Shown in pieces: positions 1 to 5,074 of a stretch of 6,160 nt of DNA (position 1 is its first letter; each line of letters starts with the position of its first letter). The stretch is from Bacillota bacterium. Lineage in GTDB: Bacteria > Bacillota > Clostridia > Christensenellales > SZUA-584. The translations under genes were made by a program, and so were the position numbers. The notes beneath the pieces were generated by a model. That model was not told the DNA's origin, made no database searches, and saw only the letters and a program-made list of their open reading frames with translations. The stretch spans positions 1 to 6,160 of the forward strand of contig JAEZNC010000137.1 of the NCBI GenBank assembly GCA_023441905.1. Direction: 5' to 3'.

Positions 1-22
1 GTTTCATCGGCGCGGAATTCGT

Positions 23-51
23 ATGTTACCAGACGCAATCGCGTTTGTCAA
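23..51 (-). promoter_or_regulatory. Sigma-A-type promoter P1, reading off the left edge
   Basis: On the minus strand there is a perfect -35 TTGACA (51..46), a 17-bp spacer, and a -10 TAACAT (28..23). The -10 is preceded by TGG, an extended -10 (TGn). It points leftward with no complete gene after it in the window. Confidence 0.5.
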
Positions 52-133
52 CTCCGTTTCGGCTGCCATTTTCCGGCGCTTTCGCTCCGCTTTTGCCGCC
101 GTTTTCTCGCTCCGCCGTCTTGCGAGCGCTCAA

Positions 134-164
134 ATATCTTACCAAACACCCTATCACTTGTCAA
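134..164 (-). promoter_or_regulatory. Sigma-A-type promoter P2, tandem with P1
   Basis: On the minus strand there is a perfect -35 TTGACA (164..159), a 17-bp spacer, and a -10 TAAGAT (141..136) preceded by TGG. The architecture matches P1, 113 bp further left, down to the extended -10. Transcripts from here would cross P1 and leave the window. Confidence 0.5.
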
Positions 165-204
165 CGCTTTTATTCGCCCTTTTTCAGAAATATTTAAACG
201 CCCG

Positions 205-225
205 CAAAAAAACCGGCCGGTCTCA
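205..225 (-). terminator. Weak terminator after the MATE gene
   Basis: About ten bases past the MATE stop, the minus strand reads GACCGGCCGGT followed by a run of seven Ts (212..206). ACCGGCCGGT is a perfect palindrome, so a real hairpin keeps only 4-5 pairs around a GGCC loop, which makes it weak. Its position and T-run fit the end of the MATE transcript. Confidence 0.4.
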
Positions 226-234
226 AACACGAGG

Positions 235-1611
235 CTACACCAGCTGTTTGGCCCACTTGTATTTTCTGACCCGCGCGATGCTGACGGCCGCCTTCACGAC
301 TTCCTCAAAACAAGTCATCAGGACCACAACAATAAACGGCCAATGCATCAGCATTCCGGCGATAACCGTCAAAGGAACGCCAATGAACCACAACATACCA
401 ATATCGATGGCAGCGGCACCGAATGTATCCCCGCCGGCCCGCAGTATGCCGTCCATATTCGTAAAGTTGATACCGCGTGCCCATATCGTCAGCGCGGCGA
501 GCGCCAACGACTCCTGCGCGTATCCGATGGCTTCGGATGTCAGGCTCGGGTATGGCAGCAGCATGACGCCGCGCAGCAATATGAATATCGGGCACAGCAC
601 CAACGACGACAATATCACAGCCCGCAGCAGCCGCCACGCGTAATTCTTCGCCCGATCAATCTCTCCCGCGCCGAGTTCATGCCCGATCAATATCCCCCCC
701 GCATTGCCGAGCGCGAGAAAAAGCACATTCATAAACTGCATGAGCGTGCTGTAAACATTATACCCGGCTGTTGCTGCGACGCCGAGCTCGGCAAACGAAA
801 TGCTGTACACCGCTATGCCGCCGGCCCAAAGCTGGTCTTTTGTAATCAGCGGCAGCGCGGTTTTGACATACCTTCTGATCATCTCTTTTCCGGGCCAGAC
901 AAAATCCCGCCGTCTTGCCGTGATTGCGCTGCCGGATCGGCGTGCAAAAACAAACAGCAAGATGAGTTCGATAATCGCGCCTGCGATGGTGGAAATGGCC
1001 GCAGCCGGAACACCGAGCCTCGGGAAACCAAAGTTGCCGGCCACAAAAGCGCTGTCGAACAGAATGTTGAAAGCCGCCGCGCATATGGATGCAATCATGG
1101 GCATCTTCGTGATTCCCATTGAACGAAGAATCGCGGCGAGCACTGATACCCCGGCCCAAACCGGAAAAGCAAAGCACACAATCGACAAGTACTCCGCGCC
1201 GATCATTCGCACGCTATCGTCAGTCGACAGCACGCTCATAACCGCATTCCGAAAGAAGAACGACAATATAAAGAAGAAGACTGCAATCAGCGTTGTGGCC
1301 ATCAGGCTCACAGTAAACGCTTTGCGGATACCCTTTTCATCTTTGTCTTTACCCCAATACTGTGCGGCGAAGATAGCCCCTGAGCTCGACAAGGCACTGA
1401 AACCGCACCACAATAACATCAGTATATTTCCCGCCTGTCCGACAGCCCCGAGATACTCATCACCGAGCGCACCGACAAACACGGTATCGAAAATAAACAG
1501 TGATGACATCAGAAACTGTTCGAGCATCATGGGCAGTGCCAAGTGTAACAGTTTATCGGAGAAAGCTTTGTTTCGCGGCATGAGAATTACTTTTTTTGCT
1601 GAAGAAAACAT
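235..1611 (-). CDS. MATE-family multidrug/metabolite exporter
   Basis: A 458-residue polytopic inner-membrane protein, the usual length for MATE exporters, which move cationic drugs or metabolites out in exchange for Na+ or H+. The N-terminal part (AFSDKLLHLALPMMLEQFL, then FIFDTVFVGALGDEYLGAVG) and the middle (GILIGHELGAGEIDRAKNYA) are typical of the NorM/DinF-like family; about 12 hydrophobic segments are visible. The frame is open to a TTG at 1644, but I chose ATG 1611 because AGGGG (1623..1619) lies 7 nt upstream and the TTG has no such site. A further ATG at 1581 also lacks one. It is transcribed from the promoter at 1878-1906 through a small ORF and a terminator, so expression is probably attenuated. 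The substrate cannot be told from sequence; drug export is an inference from the family and the leader. Confidence 0.9.
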   Translation of the reverse strand: MFSSAKKVILMPRNKAFSDKLLHLALPMMLEQFLMSSLFIFDTVFVGALGDEYLGAVGQAGNILMLLWCGFSALSSSGAIFAAQYWGKDKDEKGIRKAFTVSLMATTLIAVFFFILSFFFRNAVMSVLSTDDSVRMIGAEYLSIVCFAFPVWAGVSVLAAILRSMGITKMPMIASICAAAFNILFDSAFVAGNFGFPRLGVPAAAISTIAGAIIELILLFVFARRSGSAITARRRDFVWPGKEMIRRYVKTALPLITKDQLWAGGIAVYSISFAELGVAATAGYNVYSTLMQFMNVLFLALGNAGGILIGHELGAGEIDRAKNYAWRLLRAVILSSLVLCPIFILLRGVMLLPYPSLTSEAIGYAQESLALAALTIWARGINFTNMDGILRAGGDTFGAAAIDIGMLWFIGVPLTVIAGMLMHWPFIVVVLMTCFEEVVKAAVSIARVRKYKWAKQLV

Positions 1612-1655
1612 ACAAAAACCCCTAAAAAATCCTTTCAAAATCAATGTGCATTGAC

Positions 1656-1687
1656 GCTTTCAGAATCATATAAAAAACCCTGAAAGC
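1656..1687 (-). repeat. Alternative stem sharing the terminator's 3' arm
   Basis: GCTTTCAG (1687..1680), most of the terminator's 3' arm, is perfectly complementary to CTGAAAGC (1663..1656), with a 16-nt loop that includes the T-run. This stem and the terminator cannot coexist. Because its second half is transcribed after the T-run, it can only matter in read-through RNA or during a pause, so its function is uncertain. Confidence 0.5.
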
Positions 1688-1702
1688 ATATCGCCTTCAG
1701 GG
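1672..1702 (-). terminator. Intrinsic terminator in the MATE leader (attenuator)
   Basis: The minus strand reads CCCTGAAGGC (1702..1693), loop GATAT, then GCTTTCAGGG (1687..1678). This is a 10-bp stem with one G-U pair, followed directly by TTTTTT (1677..1672). It lies 29 nt after the small ORF's stop and 60 nt before the MATE start codon, so it would end most leader transcripts unless relieved. Confidence 0.85.
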
Positions 1703-1730
1703 CATGACAGACATTTTTGGGCGCATGGGC

Positions 1731-1839
1731 ATCACAATATCAAATCAAGCGAGAGGCGAATAAAACGATTCCGGTAAAAGCAGCTGGGTGCCGATACCGC
1801 GCTGATGCATGGGTTGTTCATGGTCTTATGCATTGTGAT
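1731..1839 (-). repeat. Inverted repeat joining start and stop of the small ORF
   Basis: In the leader RNA ATCACAAT (1839..1832, just after the start codon) is perfectly complementary to ATTGTGAT (1738..1731, spanning the TGA stop). A second pair, GAGAGG (1851..1846, just before the ATG) with CCTCTC (1756..1751), crosses it. The two are either alternatives or a pseudoknot. A translating ribosome would disrupt both. Confidence 0.45.
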
Positions 1840-1845
1840 TATCAT
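1732..1845 (-). CDS. Upstream small ORF / putative leader peptide of the MATE gene
   Basis: This 37-codon ORF starts at ATG 1845 and stops with TGA at 1732. Its ribosome binding site is near-perfect: AGGAGGTG with GGAGG at 1857..1853, 7 nt before the ATG. It lies just after a strong promoter and just before a terminator, in the MATE transcript. The peptide begins MIITMHKTMNNPCISAVSAP, and later holds a basic stretch (YRNRFIRLS) with three Arg codons CGG, CGT and CGC. There is no signal peptide, and I do not recognise the peptide as a named leader. Codons 2-4 (ATAATCACA) contain a sequence complementary to the stop region. By analogy with known leaders of antibiotic-resistance genes, ribosome stalling here could decide termination at 1672-1702. 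The small ORF is well supported; the sensing role is inference. Confidence 0.65.
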   Translation of the reverse strand: MIITMHKTMNNPCISAVSAPSCFYRNRFIRLSLDLIL

Positions 1846-1877
1846 CCTCTCACCTCCTTTTTTTGTAGTCCTCGGTT

Positions 1878-1906
1878 ATCATACAGGGCGGATATGTCTA
1901 TGTCAA
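1878..1906 (-). promoter_or_regulatory. Sigma-A promoter for leader ORF and MATE gene
   Basis: On the minus strand: perfect TTGACA (1906..1901), 17-bp spacer, TATGAT (1883..1878, 5 of 6 consensus). Very A/T-rich DNA upstream (1907-1935) resembles an UP element. Initiation near 1871 would leave about 26 nt before the small ORF's ATG. This is the best promoter in the window. Confidence 0.8.
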
Positions 1907-2110
1907 GTTATATTTTCCTTATTCTGTTTTTATTTTGTATTTCATGACTATTGCATGTTGTTCACTGCAGACATCATCATCCGCAATGACAACCCGCTCG
2001 TTGAACAGAAATATTACATGGCGCAAGAGCGCCATGACCAACAACACGGACATAAGCGACGAACCCTTCAGGACTATGGCAGCACCTTGCGCTAAGGTAT
2101 GCCCCGCTTA
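1907..2110. other. Divergent intergenic stretch between the MATE leader and the unknown membrane-protein gene
   Basis: Roughly 200 bp with no convincing gene. Open frames exist on both strands. One minus-strand frame (ATG 2053 to TAA 1919, 44 codons, beginning MSVLLVMALLRHVIFLF and continuing NERVVIADDD) reads like protein, but it has only a distant AAGGG about 10 nt before the ATG and shares its DNA with competing plus-strand frames. The right part carries the promoter of the 2148 gene. Confidence 0.4.
2017..2036. repeat. Perfect 8-bp hairpin CATGGCGC-AAGA-GCGCCATG
   Basis: Arms at 2017-2024 and 2029-2036 around a 4-nt loop are fully complementary and GC-rich. No T-run follows on either strand, so it is not an ordinary terminator. 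It could be an operator, or part of a structured RNA or an old mobile-element fragment. Confidence 0.6.
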
Positions 2111-2116
2111 TATAAT
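2087..2116 (+). promoter_or_regulatory. Putative promoter of the 2148 gene
   Basis: A perfect -10 TATAAT (2111-2116) lies 18 bp after TTGCGC (2087-2092), a weak -35 that keeps only TTG. Initiation near 2123 would give a leader of about 25 nt. Confidence 0.45.
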
Positions 2117-2147
2117 TGACTGAAGATATCATGCTTACGGAGGGCTT

Positions 2148-2891
2148 ATGAAGCGTATACGTTTTGACCATGCCATTATTATCGTTCTTGTATTATTGTC
2201 AGTGGTTTTTTTCATATTACAGCAGCTTTTGTTTCACAATATCGTAGAATCCGAATTCCTGATTTTTCAGGATTTAATTTTCCTGCCTCTCGAGGTTGTG
2301 ATTATCACATTTTTTCTGGACCGCATACTGAGCGCGCGGGAAAAACGAGAACGGCTTGAACAAATAAACATCGTCATCGCCGCTTTTTTCAGCGAAACGG
2401 GCTCTGGTGCGCTCCGATCCCTTAATGCCGTGATATCGGATATCAACGCCGTCAAAGCGCTTGTGGATATGAAACCAACGTGGAACGACAAAGCTTTTGA
2501 AAGTGCGGCCAGAGCCGTGAAAAACTGCCCCGTTCAATTCACGCTTGATTCAAAGTCGTTATCGGCACTTAAAGAAGCGCTTCCGGAAAAGAACATCATC
2601 ATCCAACTGTTTGCTAACCCCAATCTGTTGGAGCACGATACCTTCACGAATATGCTCTGGGCGCTCTATCATCTTGTTGACGAGATAACGAGCAGAACGG
2701 ACTTAACCGCGCTGCCCAAGGCGGATTTTGAACACCTCAAAGGCGATATTGCGCGCGCATACAATCTGCTGGCCTATGAATGGGTGATTTATATGAAGCA
2801 TTTGAAAGCGCGTTATCCTTATCTCTGGTCGCTCGCCATACGAAAGAACCCTTTCAGCGAGCAGCCTTCCGTTATCGTTCAAGCTTCTTGA
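2148..2891 (+). CDS. Two-pass membrane protein of unknown function
   Basis: A 247-residue protein that I cannot assign to a named family. Two hydrophobic segments (about residues 8-29 and 37-58) sit at the N-terminus with a short outside loop between them, followed by a charged, probably helical stretch (SAREKRERLEQ, 62-72). The remaining 170 residues look soluble and mostly alpha-helical; with the positive N-terminus (MKRIR) they are probably cytoplasmic. I see no catalytic motif, histidine-kinase or nucleotide-binding signature. ATG 2148 is chosen because GGAGG (2139-2143) lies 4 nt upstream, rather short spacing, and hydrophobic coding starts right after it. It is transcribed alone, divergent from the MATE leader, and converges on tcdA with a 13-bp overlap of the two 3' ends. 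No functional inference can be drawn from neighbours. Confidence 0.75.
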   Translation: MKRIRFDHAIIIVLVLLSVVFFILQQLLFHNIVESEFLIFQDLIFLPLEVVIITFFLDRILSAREKRERLEQINIVIAAFFSETGSGALRSLNAVISDINAVKALVDMKPTWNDKAFESAARAVKNCPVQFTLDSKSLSALKEALPEKNIIIQLFANPNLLEHDTFTNMLWALYHLVDEITSRTDLTALPKADFEHLKGDIARAYNLLAYEWVIYMKHLKARYPYLWSLAIRKNPFSEQPSVIVQAS

Positions 2892-3649
2892 ATGCCGGTC
2901 AAGTCTTTGATGACTTCACCCGCGAGGATCAGTCCCGCGACGGACGGCACAAACGCGATACTGCCGGGCACCTGTCGCCGCACTGTGCATTTTCTCATCG
3001 TACCGGGCGGACAGACGCAGCCTGTTTTGCAGTTCGACGCTTCATCCTCCCTCGGCTTTATCGTCTCTTCTTTGGAATAGACAACCTTGAGCCGCTCAAC
3101 GCCGCGGGCACGCAGCTCGCGCCGCATCACCTTTGCGAGCGGGCACACGGATGTCTCGTAGATATCGGCCACCTCAAACCGCGTGGGATCGAGCTTGTTC
3201 CCCGCCCCCATGCAGCTGATGATCGGCACGCCAGCCGCCTTTGCGCGCTCAATCAGCGTCAGTTTGGATGATACCGTATCGATCGCGTCGACGATATACG
3301 AATAGTGCGACAAGTCATAGTCATCGGCGTTGTTGACCGTATAAAAGCACGCGTGCGTTTCCACGCGGCAGTCCGGATTGATCGAGAGGATACGCTCCTT
3401 AGCCGCTTCCACTTTGCTGTGCCCTATTGTGTTGTGTGTGGCAATCAGCTGGCGGTTGATGTTCGTGAGGCACACCTTGTCGTCGTCAAACAGCGCGATG
3501 CCGCCCACGCCGGTGCGCGCAAGCGCTTCCACGGTGAACGACCCGACGCCGCCCACACCGAACACGGCGACCGACGCGTTTTTGAGCTTGTCCATCGCTT
3601 CGGGGCCAAGCAGCAGCTCCGTCCTCGAAAAAGCGCCGAGCTTGGTCAT
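2879..3649 (-). CDS. tcdA: tRNA threonylcarbamoyladenosine dehydratase (E1-like)
   Basis: A 256-residue enzyme of the ThiF/MoeB/E1 superfamily. TcdA (CsdL/YgdL) uses ATP to dehydrate t6A37 of ANN-decoding tRNAs to the cyclic form ct6A. Visible landmarks are the nucleotide-binding loop GVGGVGS (31-37), an acidic strand end FDDDKV (54-59), the NINRQ motif (63-67) whose Arg/Gln are typical of the family, MGAGNKLDP (147-155), VCPLAKVMRRELR (168-180), and PGSIAFVPSVAGLILAGEVIKDL at the C-terminus. A cysteine cluster (C207, C211, C213, C221) precedes that last block and could bind a metal. The frame is open to GTG 3655, but ATG 3649 overlaps the ridA stop as ATGA, the usual sign of translational coupling, so I prefer it. 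It is the second gene of a ridA-tcdA operon. Confidence 0.9.
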   Translation of the reverse strand: MTKLGAFSRTELLLGPEAMDKLKNASVAVFGVGGVGSFTVEALARTGVGGIALFDDDKVCLTNINRQLIATHNTIGHSKVEAAKERILSINPDCRVETHACFYTVNNADDYDLSHYSYIVDAIDTVSSKLTLIERAKAAGVPIISCMGAGNKLDPTRFEVADIYETSVCPLAKVMRRELRARGVERLKVVYSKEETIKPREDEASNCKTGCVCPPGTMRKCTVRRQVPGSIAFVPSVAGLILAGEVIKDLTGIQEA

Positions 3650-4029
3650 GGGCACACCGCCACCGATTCGATTTCCACGAGCACATCCTTGGGCAGCCGC
3701 GCGACCTCCACGGTTGACCGTGCGGGATACGGCTGCGTGAAATACTGCGCGTAAACCGCGTTCAGTTTCGGAAAATCGTTCATGTCTTTAATGAAGACCG
3801 TGGTTTTCACCACATCTTGAAAGCCCGCACCAGTCGTATTCAGCACCTCACGCAAGTTGTTAAGCACCTGCGCTGCCTGTTCCTCTATGCCGCCCGCAAC
3901 GACATTGCCTGTGGCGGGGTCAATTGGAATCTGCCCCGACGTGAATACAAAGCCATTGGCTTTGATGGCTTGCGCGTACGGACCGATGGCGGCCGGCGCT
4001 TTATCTGTATTGATTAATTCTTTGTTCAT
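3646..4029 (-). CDS. ridA: Reactive intermediate/imine deaminase RidA
   Basis: A 127-residue member of the YjgF/YER057c/UK114 family, the usual length. RidA trimers hydrolyse reactive enamine/imine intermediates released by PLP enzymes such as threonine dehydratase, protecting other PLP enzymes in the cytosol. Family landmarks are IGPYAQAI (15-22), FTSGQIPIDPATG (29-41), VVKTTVFIKDMNDF (73-86), and the signature PARSTVEVARLPKDVLVEIE (102-121), which includes the substrate-carboxylate-binding Arg (R104) and the Glu (E119) typical of deaminating members. The frame is open to TTG 4050, but ATG 4029 is right: AGAGGTGA lies 5 nt upstream and the product then has family length. It is the first gene of the ridA-tcdA operon and its stop overlaps the tcdA start. 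Confidence 0.93.
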   Translation of the reverse strand: MNKELINTDKAPAAIGPYAQAIKANGFVFTSGQIPIDPATGNVVAGGIEEQAAQVLNNLREVLNTTGAGFQDVVKTTVFIKDMNDFPKLNAVYAQYFTQPYPARSTVEVARLPKDVLVEIESVAVCP

Positions 4030-4049
4030 TTCATTCACCTCTACCGACA

Positions 4050-4078
4050 ACTATAGCGTATTCTATTTTTTGATGCAA
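4050..4078 (-). promoter_or_regulatory. Putative promoter of ridA-tcdA
   Basis: On the minus strand: TTGCAT (4078..4073), 17-bp spacer, TATAGT (4055..4050, 5 of 6). The -35 is weak. Initiation would lie immediately before the ridA ribosome binding site, giving a very short 5' UTR. Confidence 0.45.
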
Positions 4079-4391
4079 CGGATGGCGTTATGCAAAAGCA
4101 AAAAATAAGACCAATCCGATTGATATACTATAAAATTATTGGTATGCTCAAACGTCTTTGAATTATTTAATATTTAGTCAATGGTGACAAGCTTACAGTT
4201 ATGTCCAGAGTTGTTTTTGTCAGAAATGATTTCTACAATAATATCCATCAAGGTATCTCCTTTTTTATTTCTTGCGTTATCTAAAAGATCCTTAACAAAA
4301 TAAGCAGAAATCAAATGCTGTTTTGGATAGTATAGTATGTAATGTATGGTTAGTTTAATATCAAGTGAAAATAATTTTTGTCAAATAGGTG
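4079..4391. other. A+T-rich gene-poor island between spoIIM and ridA
   Basis: By hand count, 4081-4380 is 85 G+C in 300 (28%), against about 47-52% in sampled lines of the neighbouring genes. It holds no complete gene, only the truncated reading frame described separately. No clear terminator for spoIIM is seen; a CAATCGGATTGG element near 4112-4123 followed by a T-rich stretch (minus strand) is only marginal. Confidence 0.6.
4174..4380 (-). pseudogene. 5'-truncated remnant of an A+T-rich gene
   Basis: The minus strand is open for 68 codons from just after TGA 4383..4381 to TAA at 4174. It reads like the C-terminal end of a protein: YYPKQHLISAYFVKDLLDN (about codons 17-35), then ARNKKGDTLMDIIVEIISDK (36-55), ending HNCKLVTID. 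No start codon with a ribosome binding site lies at its upstream end, and the end abuts spoIIM. An ATG at 4248 does have AAGGAG (4262..4257) at 8 nt, so a 24-residue peptide could be made, but the protein-like sequence continues upstream of it. The codons (ATA, TTA, AGA, AAT) and low GC differ from the neighbours, suggesting acquired DNA. I do not recognise the family. Confidence 0.45.
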
Positions 4392-4397
4392 TCAAAT
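4379..4397. repeat. Direct repeat TGTCAAAT at the spoIIM/island border
   Basis: TGTCAAAT occurs at 4379-4386 and 4390-4397 with 3 bp between. The second copy contains the spoIIM stop codon (minus TGA at 4394..4392), so the gene's final bases are duplicated just outside it. This marks the left border of spoIIM with the A+T-rich island. Confidence 0.6.
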
Positions 4398-5012
4398 CAG
4401 CTTCATCAGCGCAGGCGTTAATAGCGATTCAATGAGTATCCCGATAAAGCCCACCGCATACACAATAAGCAACTGTGTAAAATACGGCTTTGACGATGCC
4501 AGCTTATCCCCCGCCGTTTTGGGAATGTGCCTTGTTTTAAAAACCTGTATCGCGTTGTTAAGCCCCAATACCCCCGCCTTGCAGATACATGGAATAAATA
4601 TGAGATTCGGCAGAAACAAACAGACCACAATGGCCAAAAATCCACCCACGCTCATATCGAGCGCAAGCACACCCACCGTAAACCCCACACAAAACCCTTT
4701 GAATATCATCACAGCCGCAATCACCGGGATGCCGAGCATCATCAGTGAAAACACGGCGATCATGCAAAACACAAGCGTATGGTAAAGCAGGGAATGAAGA
4801 AAGATACCCCAGAAATCGGGATCTGCCGATTTAACGGACATGAACAGCGAATCCTTAAAGCTCACCAACGCCTGCTGTGTCCCCATCTGAAAATGGCTCA
4901 CGGTGACCGTTCCTGCCGTGATTCCCACCACCAAAAAAAAGACGATCAACAGATATTGGGCCTTGTTATCCAGCACATCCGTATAGATTCGTCTTTTTGT
5001 ATCGTTCAGCAA
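4392..5012 (-). CDS. spoIIM: Stage II sporulation protein M
   Basis: A 206-residue membrane protein, close to the usual 205-215. SpoIIM forms the DMP complex with SpoIID and SpoIIP in the mother-cell membrane; the complex degrades septal peptidoglycan during engulfment. The short basic N-terminus (KRRIYTDVLDNKAQY) precedes the first membrane segment (about 20-39). Further segments lie at about 76-104, 105-119, 122-142 and 178-200, with the family's glycine-rich FKGFCVGFTVG (104-114) and FLPNLIFIPCI (133-143). The start is TTG 5012, supported by GGAGG (5025..5021) 8 nt upstream; no ATG gives the full N-terminus. It follows spo0A by 61 nt on the same strand and may have its own sigma-E promoter there. 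The second-copy repeat and A+T-rich DNA begin at its stop. Confidence 0.88.
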   Translation of the reverse strand: MLNDTKRRIYTDVLDNKAQYLLIVFFLVVGITAGTVTVSHFQMGTQQALVSFKDSLFMSVKSADPDFWGIFLHSLLYHTLVFCMIAVFSLMMLGIPVIAAVMIFKGFCVGFTVGVLALDMSVGGFLAIVVCLFLPNLIFIPCICKAGVLGLNNAIQVFKTRHIPKTAGDKLASSKPYFTQLLIVYAVGFIGILIESLLTPALMKLI

Positions 5013-5045
5013 ACCCGCCGCCTCCGCCTATCATCTGTTAATTGA

Positions 5046-5074
5046 TAGATATGCGGCTGAAAAATGGTGTATGC
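5046..5074 (-). promoter_or_regulatory. Possible sigma-E promoter of spoIIM
   Basis: On the minus strand GCATACA (5074..5068), a 14-bp spacer and CATATCTA (5053..5046) keep the ATA and CATA cores of sigma-E promoters at the right spacing. The match is partial. It fits the known mother-cell control of spoIIM, which is the main reason for listing it. Confidence 0.3.

Larger units (their letters stand above)
1..234. other. Gene-free left end
   Basis: I see no convincing gene here. Short open frames on both strands lack ribosome binding sites and carry low-complexity Arg/Lys/Ser-rich translations. The stretch holds a weak terminator after the MATE gene, two leftward promoters, and between them a purine-rich segment (minus strand) in which GCGGAGCGA occurs twice, 25 bp apart (plus positions 82-90 and 107-115). 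It is probably the upstream region of a leftward gene that begins beyond position 1. Confidence 0.5.

Noticed and set aside
5..7. Possible minus-strand ATG start codon at the left edge
   Set aside because: Only 15 nt from the P1 -10 box, no ribosome binding site, and too little sequence after it to judge.
48..230. 60-codon minus-strand frame beginning at GTG 230
   Set aside because: No ribosome binding site; it starts inside the MATE terminator and the C-terminal half is low-complexity Arg/Lys/Ser from purine-rich DNA.
23..1654. Long plus-strand open frames (23-643, 343-1122, 800-1654) opposite the MATE gene
   Set aside because: They are antisense to a clear MATE gene, lack ribosome binding sites and give compositions with no family resemblance.
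1805..2123. Plus-strand frames over the MATE leader and divergent spacer (1805-2095 and 1935-2123)
   Set aside because: No ribosome binding site before either ATG, and the first would run antisense through the promoter and the small ORF's start.
1977..2171. 64-codon minus-strand frame beginning at 2171
   Set aside because: It starts inside the 2148 gene and crosses that gene's ribosome binding site and promoter with no initiation signal of its own.
4112..4140. Possible terminator near the left end of the A+T-rich island
   Set aside because: The CAAT-CGG-ATTG hairpin has only four pairs and the T-rich stretch is interrupted.
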